Below, in pieces: positions 13,694 to 15,738 of a DNA stretch of 15,738 bases. The DNA comes from Rhodoferax sp. UBA4127. GTDB lineage: Bacteria; Pseudomonadota; Gammaproteobacteria; Burkholderiales; Burkholderiaceae_C. The stretch lies in contig DFWT01000219.1 of assembly GCA_002381045.1 (NCBI GenBank), positions 1-15,738 on the forward strand, in the 5' to 3' direction. Position numbers and translations under genes: made by a program. Under the pieces are notes generated by a model. It had not been told where the DNA came from. It did no database searches and saw only the letters and a list, made by a program, of their open reading frames with translations. How positions within the stretch are numbered: the first letter of the stretch is position 1; each line of letters begins with the position of its first letter.

Positions 13694-14717
13694 CCTCACC
13701 GCGCTGCCGAAACTCGGCTGGCGTTTGCCCGGTCCAGCCTTTGAAGGCGCGCATGAAGCTCTTCTCGTTCTGAAATCCTGCCGCGCTGGCCACCTGTTTG
13801 ATCGGGCGCTGGGTGCGCAGTAGGAGGTCTTGCGCGCGTGCCAACCGAACCTCGTCCTTGAGTGCCTGCAACGACGCGCCTTCTTCTTTGAGCTGCCGCA
13901 TCAGCGTGCGTGCCGACATGGCCAGCAGCGCGGCCAAGTCGTCGGCACTGTGGGTGTTGGCGGGTTGGGTGGCCAGCGCCTGGCGCACCCGCTGCACCAA
14001 CAAGCGGTCGCGCCGGTACTGCAGCACGGTCAAAGGCAGGGCGCGTTGCAGCATCTGGCGCAGCGCGGCTTCATCACGCCGCAGTGGCAGGCTCAGGTAA
14101 CTTGCATCGAATTTGATAGCTGCTTGGGCAGATTCAAAAAGGGCTGGCGCCGAAAAAAGCAATTGATACACGGCGCAATGACTGGGCGCAGCAAAGGGGA
14201 ACTGGGCACCGGTCAGGGGAATGCGTGAATCAATCAGCCAGCAGGCCAAGCCATGGAAGTTGCGCAGCACCGACACCAGGCAAAACTCGCGCAGAGGACC
14301 CAGGTCGCGGTGCTCGGTGATGGTAAGTGTGGCGGTGGCGCCGGAGGCGCTCAATGTGAGCGTAATGTCGTCCGCAATCAAGCCATGGTGGCGGCACCAA
14401 CGCCCCAAGGCCACGCCCAGGTTGGGCGCGCTGATGGAGGCTCGCGCCAGCATGCCGTAGCTGCCCCAGGGCAGGCGGCGGCTGAACCAGCCCAGGCCTT
14501 CATCGTCGAGTTCTTGCATGGCTGCGCCCGAGATTTGTTCCATTTGAGCCGCGGTAATGCGACTCTCAGGGTTTACCAGTAAATCTGGCGTGATTTGTGC
14601 CAATTCAAGCGCTTGGTCGGGTGACCTCCCGTATCGTTGATACGCCTGGACGATGGCTTTCACAAACGCGATGGGCGTGACGGCTAGATTGCTCGGGGAA
14701 ATTGGATATTGCCGCAT
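13650..14717 (-). CDS. AraC family transcriptional regulator (Arabinose_bd type)
   Basis: 355 residues from the ATG at 14717; the frame is open 32 codons further up, but those residues lack family character. Residues ~15-205 resemble the ligand-binding domain of OruR/ArgR-type regulators (PF12625): VKAIVQAYQRYG, then PESRITAAQMEQIS, then GLGWFSRRLPWGSYGMLARA. The C-terminal AraC double helix-turn-helix covers about 255-340, with SADDLAALLAMSARTLMRQL and PIKQVASAAGFQNEKSFMR..F. Residues ~189-203 (APALFESAQAAIKFD) are encoded by a copy of the dispersed repeat. It diverges from the methylcrotonyl-CoA carboxylase gene, which makes it the natural candidate regulator of that operon, responding to a leucine-pathway or acyl-CoA intermediate; this is inference. 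The final residues after the helix-turn-helix overlap the HAD gene. Confidence 0.9.
   Translation of the reverse strand: MRQYPISPSNLAVTPIAFVKAIVQAYQRYGRSPDQALELAQITPDLLVNPESRITAAQMEQISGAAMQELDDEGLGWFSRRLPWGSYGMLARASISAPNLGVALGRWCRHHGLIADDITLTLSASGATATLTITEHRDLGPLREFCLVSVLRNFHGLACWLIDSRIPLTGAQFPFAAPSHCAVYQLLFSAPALFESAQAAIKFDASYLSLPLRRDEAALRQMLQRALPLTVLQYRRDRLLVQRVRQALATQPANTHSADDLAALLAMSARTLMRQLKEEGASLQALKDEVRLARAQDLLLRTQRPIKQVASAAGFQNEKSFMRAFKGWTGQTPAEFRQRGEVTTPTTSQANPPSG
14110..14152 (-). repeat. Dispersed ~43-bp repeat, copy D (inside the AraC gene)
   Basis: On the minus strand (AraC sense) the block reads CGGCGCCAGCCC, then TTTTTGAATCTGCC, then CAAGCAGCTATCAAATT. It matches copy C at 28 of 43 positions (15 of 17 at the 3' end) and copy B at 25 of 43, with no gaps. 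It is translated in frame within the linker end of the ligand-binding domain. Confidence 0.6.
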
Positions 14718-14848
14718 GCACCAAAGTATCAACCTGTTTGGCGTGATTTGCAACCTGGATGACACCCACCGCCAGCCTTGTGGTTCTATGCTCCGACCAT
14801 CACAATGGCGCACCGGATTGCGTCAACCCGATATACAGAAAGAATGCT
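14718..14848. promoter_or_regulatory. Divergent promoter/operator region between the AraC-type gene and the carboxylase gene
   Basis: This 131-bp gap must hold both promoters. CAACCTG occurs at 14730-14736 and again at 14751-14757, a 21-bp step or two helical turns, the usual spacing of paired AraC-protein half-sites. A third partial copy, CAACCCG, lies at 14824-14830, 73 bp (about seven turns) further on. A weak Shine-Dalgarno AGAAAGA (14837-14843) precedes the carboxylase ATG. No convincing -35/-10 pair was found. Confidence 0.35.
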
Positions 14849-15738
14849 ATGCCCGTTCTGGAGACAAAACTCAACGCCCGTTCAGCGGACTTTCAGGTCA
14901 ACGCCCACGCCATGCGCGGCCTAGTGGAAGACTTGAACGCGAAAGTTACCCAAGTCGAGAAAGGCGGTGGTGACGCCGCCCGTGCCAAGCACACGGCGCG
15001 CGGCAAACTGCTGCCGCGAGACCGCGTGCAGATGTTGCTGGACCCCGGCACGCCGTTTCTGGAACTCTCACCACTGGCCGCTTTAGGCATGTACCCCGAC
15101 CGTGATGGCACCGACAGCGCGCCGGGTGCTGGCATCGTCGCCGGCATTGGCCGTGTGAGCGGGGTGGACTGCATGATTGTCTGCAACGACGCTACCGTCA
15201 AAGGCGGCACCTATTACCCGATGACAGTCAAGAAGCACCTGCGTGCACAAGAAGTCGCCCAGCAAAACCGCCTGCCCTGCATTTACCTTGTGGATTCAGG
15301 CGGTGCCAATTTGCCGAACCAGGACGAGGTGTTTCCGGACCGGGATCACTTTGGCCGCATCTTTTTTAACCAGGCCACCATGAGTGCCCAAGGCATCGCG
15401 CAGATTGCGGTGGTCATGGGCAGTTGCACGGCGGGCGGCGCGTATGTGCCGGCCATGAGCGACGAAGCCATCATCGTCAAAAACCAGGGCACCATTTTTC
15501 TGGGTGGTCCGCCGCTGGTGAAAGCTGCCACCGGTGAGGTGGTGACTGCAGAAGACCTGGGTGGTGGCGACGTGCATACGCGCCTTTCAGGCGTGGCAGA
15601 CCATCTGGCGCAAAACGACATGCACGCGCTGGCGCTGGCTCGAACGGCGGTCAAGAATTTGTATAAAAACAAGCCTCAATCCACCGCAGATCATGCGCCA
15701 GCAGCTCCCAAATACGCAGCAGATGAGTTGTATGGCGT
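14849..15738 (+). CDS. mccB: Methylcrotonyl-CoA carboxylase beta (carboxyltransferase) subunit, 3'-truncated
   Basis: The frame opens at ATG 14849 and runs off the right edge after 296 complete codons, about 55% of the usual ~535 residues. It moves CO2 from biotin on the alpha subunit to 3-methylcrotonyl-CoA, a step of leucine degradation. Family motifs visible are KHTARGKLLPRDRV, GGTYYPMTVKKHLRAQE, IYLVDSGGANLPNQDEVFPD, FGRIFFNQATMSAQGI, VVMGSCTAGGAYVPAMSDE and TIFLGGPPLVKAATGE. The DRDHFGRIFFNQ and SCTAGGAYVPAM blocks fit methylcrotonyl-CoA carboxylase better than propionyl-CoA carboxylase. Geranyl-CoA carboxylase beta (AtuC) is a close relative that cannot be fully excluded. It is also called liuB; the alpha subunit and hydratase would be expected beyond the edge. 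It diverges from an AraC-type regulator that may control it. Confidence 0.92.
   Translation, partial: MPVLETKLNARSADFQVNAHAMRGLVEDLNAKVTQVEKGGGDAARAKHTARGKLLPRDRVQMLLDPGTPFLELSPLAALGMYPDRDGTDSAPGAGIVAGIGRVSGVDCMIVCNDATVKGGTYYPMTVKKHLRAQEVAQQNRLPCIYLVDSGGANLPNQDEVFPDRDHFGRIFFNQATMSAQGIAQIAVVMGSCTAGGAYVPAMSDEAIIVKNQGTIFLGGPPLVKAATGEVVTAEDLGGGDVHTRLSGVADHLAQNDMHALALARTAVKNLYKNKPQSTADHAPAAPKYAADELYG

Noticed and set aside
12395..13699. Open frame of 434 codons on the minus strand
   Set aside because: It is antisense to the trkH end, rhodanese and HAD genes, all with clear motifs. Its translation is rich in His, Arg and Gln and matches no family, as expected of an antisense frame in GC-rich DNA.
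1..15738. CRISPR array, tRNA/rRNA genes, insertion sequence, prophage or defence system
   Set aside because: No regular repeat-spacer pattern, no cloverleaf or rRNA-like sequence, and no transposase, integrase, nuclease or toxin-antitoxin protein was found. The four dispersed repeats are single copies kilobases apart and encode no protein of their own.

Overview
The window is GC-rich (roughly 60% by eye), densely coding bacterial DNA. Its gene families and order point to a betaproteobacterium, most likely order Burkholderiales, family Comamonadaceae (Rhodoferax/Polaromonas/Acidovorax-like). The indicators are a DUF1631 protein, a LysM protein beside dprA and smg, def-fmt divergent from them, azlCD, trkAH, and a methylcrotonyl-CoA carboxylase beta gene divergent from an AraC-type regulator. 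This placement is inference from gene content; no database was consulted. Both end genes are cut by the window edge.

Layout. 3-1595 (+): the C-terminal part of a DUF1631 protein with a glycine-rich stretch. 4648-1607 (-): LysM protein, dprA, smg. 4779-7349 (+): def, fmt, azlC, azlD, each overlapping the next. 7448-8578 (+): an acyl-CoA dehydrogenase. 8612-9495 (+): an ASCH-domain protein and a small exported TonB-C-like protein. 9633-12488 (+): trkA and trkH, potassium uptake. 12521-13693 (+): a single-domain rhodanese and a HAD-IA phosphatase. 14717-13650 (-): an AraC-family regulator whose 3' end overlaps the HAD gene tail to tail. 14849-15738 (+): the first ~296 codons of a methylcrotonyl-CoA carboxylase beta subunit. 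No rRNA, tRNA, CRISPR array, insertion sequence or prophage gene was seen, and no gene-free gap exceeds 300 bases.

How the genes relate. LysM-dprA-smg diverging from def-fmt ... trkA is the ancient dprA-smg / def-fmt-rsmB-trkA neighbourhood known from Escherichia coli. Here rsmB is absent and its place holds azlCD, an acyl-CoA dehydrogenase and two small genes. AzlCD (branched-chain amino acid export), the acyl-CoA dehydrogenase and methylcrotonyl-CoA carboxylase (leucine degradation) share a loose branched-chain theme, but a functional link is only inference.

The most unusual signal is a dispersed repeat of about 43 bp in four diverged copies. One lies inside dprA, one inside fmt, one inside the AraC gene and one across the start codon of the HAD gene. 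All four have the same orientation relative to the host gene and the same codon phase, so the element appears to have contributed amino acids to three proteins and a start codon to a fourth.
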